From: CAJXMH01 sp964001305
GTDB taxonomy: Bacteria; Bacteroidota; Bacteroidia; Flavobacteriales_E; Vicingaceae
NCBI GenBank assembly: GCA_964001305.1
Contig: CAXFAI010000036.1
Span: forward strand, 193,943-257,942
DNA length: 64,000 bases
Direction: 5' to 3'
Positions 63,080 to 64,000 of the stretch are shown here, one piece after another. The position numbers and the translations under genes were made by a program. The notes beneath the pieces are model-generated. The model was given only the letters and a program-made list of their open reading frames with translations. It was not told the DNA's origin and made no database searches. The stretch's first letter is position 1. Each line of letters starts with the position of its first letter.

Positions 63080-64000
63080 TTAATCTCTGATAATTAATTT
63101 CTTCGCTTCTGTACCATAACGAATAAAGTAAACTCCAGCAGCTAGTCCATCTAAATCAACCAATGTCTTAGTCCCTTGTAGACCGAATTCCAATACTAAG
63201 TCCCCGCGTAAATCAAAGATCTGAATTCGTTCTGTTTGATTAAACTCCCCAACTTCAAGATACACAGATCCCTTCGTTGGATTTGGGTAAAGTTTAAACC
63301 AAGATTCTTTCTTTTGGGAATCTTCTAAACCTACATTCAAAATAGATATACAAGCAGAAGTATCCACACAATTGTTTTCAGTAATCTCTACACTGTACTG
63401 ACCGTTCATAATAGCAGTATAAGTATTAGATGTGGCTCCCAAAATTGCCGTATCAGCAGTGCAATCTATCCATTGGAAAGTTGCATTTGGGTCTGTTGTT
63501 TGAGCAGTTAAATCAAATCCATTTCGAATAACTCGAATATCAACGGTGTCAATGGTCAAGTCAATACTCGCAATTGAATCACACCCATTCGCTGCTTGTA
63601 AGGTATCAGAGTAAATACCGTTTGTGGTGTACGTCATGCCATTGCTTACCCAAATGTAACTATGGCAAGCAGTCACGGCATTGGTATCTCTAACGATATT
63701 GTTAATCGTTAAGTCAAGCGTAATTACCGAATCACAACCGGCAGCATTCACAATGGTGTCGTAATACGTTCCTGTTGCGTTGTAAGTCATGCCGTTTTGT
63801 GGCCAAGTGTAAGTATCACATGTTGTAATACTTTGCGTAGATGATGTAGACAAATTAATCTTCAAATCAATTGAACTAATCGAATCACAACCATTAGCTG
63901 CTTGTAAAGTATCAGAATAAATTCCACTTGCAGTGTAGGTCATTCCATTGCCTGCCCAAACATAACTATCGCAAGCTGTAACCGCATTCGTATCGCGAAC
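63080..64000 (-). CDS. Repeat-rich T9SS-secreted protein, C-terminal part (truncated by window)
   Basis: The reading frame is open to the window edge (307 codons), so the true start lies beyond 64000; the internal ATG at 63943 is not the start. The visible part has three units of about 51 residues, each with the pattern C-[DH]-[ST]-Y-x-W ... NGMTY ... Y-x-D-T ... GCDS...LDL.IN, alternating in A-B-A order. After these come an Ig/PKD-like segment (FQWIDCTADTAILGATSNTY) and a complete T9SS sorting domain (FKLYPNPTKGSVYLEV, IFDLRGDLVLEFG, AAGVYFIRYG). Paired cysteines in each unit could form disulphides. It is probably a long surface adhesin-like protein. A terminator follows. Confidence 0.85.
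   Translation of the reverse strand, partial: VRDTNAVTACDSYVWAGNGMTYTASGIYSDTLQAANGCDSISSIDLKINLSTSSTQSITTCDTYTWPQNGMTYNATGTYYDTIVNAAGCDSVITLDLTINNIVRDTNAVTACHSYIWVSNGMTYTTNGIYSDTLQAANGCDSIASIDLTIDTVDIRVIRNGFDLTAQTTDPNATFQWIDCTADTAILGATSNTYTAIMNGQYSVEITENNCVDTSACISILNVGLEDSQKKESWFKLYPNPTKGSVYLEVGEFNQTERIQIFDLRGDLVLEFGLQGTKTLVDLDGLAAGVYFIRYGTEAKKLIIRD
63568..64000 (-). repeat. About 306-bp higher-order repeat in the window-end gene
   Basis: Blocks around 63595 and 63901 are near-identical and offset by 306 bp (102 codons, two units of about 51 residues). The array continues beyond the window. Confidence 0.75.

Noticed and set aside
63568..64000. Possible CRISPR-like direct repeats
   Set aside because: The repeats are in-frame, about 306 bp apart and encode a protein module. 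No short repeat-spacer array exists here or elsewhere in the window.

Overview
The window is AT-rich DNA from a member of the Bacteroidota, most likely a marine Flavobacteriales-type organism. The evidence is several secreted proteins with type IX secretion (T9SS) C-terminal sorting domains, Bacteroidota-type promoters (TTTG about 19-20 nt upstream of TAnnTTTG), a SecA of about 1,110 residues, two Na+/H+ antiporters and a sulfotransferase-containing polysaccharide locus. The family-level placement is inference from gene content only.

Layout. (1) 62-5954: a compact forward run of amino-acid dehydrogenase, NhaD, ExbB/TolQ, ExbD/TolR, TonB-like protein and FolC, followed by a tRNA-Val(TAC) with its own promoter and terminator. 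(2) 6215-10180: a channel-like protein with about 16 tandem 12-residue repeats, convergent with a CPA1 antiporter. (3) 10443-22617: two giant secreted multidomain adhesin-like proteins of nearly 2,000 residues each (Fn3, MAM-like, beta-helix and GEVED modules), each ending in a T9SS sorting domain and a strong terminator. (4) 22734-31090: housekeeping genes, namely M13 peptidase, DUF1232 protein, methyltransferase, LolD-like ATPase, PduO-type adenosyltransferase, DUF2795 protein and SecA.

(5) 47511 down to 31094 (minus strand): an exopolysaccharide or capsule locus. Its products are glycosyltransferases, a GH20-like lipoprotein, a methyltransferase, Wza-like export protein, Wzc-like tyrosine autokinase, Wzx-like flippase, an uncharacterised beta-propeller-like protein, a sulfotransferase, a Wzy/ligase-like protein and an MBOAT/SGNH acylation pair. 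One methyltransferase is inserted in the opposite orientation. A minus-strand hairpin with a T-run lies in the leader, before the first gene. No initiating sugar-phosphate transferase is in the window. (6) 47901-52377: an ABC ATPase plus a permease fused to an M1 peptidase.

(7) 52435-59824: the most striking locus. It comprises a stand-alone T9SS-CTD mini-protein, a 2,166-residue secreted SpvB/TcB-FG-GAP-RHS protein and a membrane-anchored small protein. After the RHS DPxG junction the large protein carries a glycine-rich segment and then a C-terminal domain with the calcium-loop (GPG) and catalytic HD pattern of phospholipase A2. I read this as a polymorphic toxin with a PLA2-like warhead, a candidate periplasm-facing immunity protein and a candidate T9SS delivery partner. 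(8) 60130-64000: a T9SS beta-propeller protein, two small exported proteins and the C-terminal part of another repeat-rich T9SS protein that runs off the window end.
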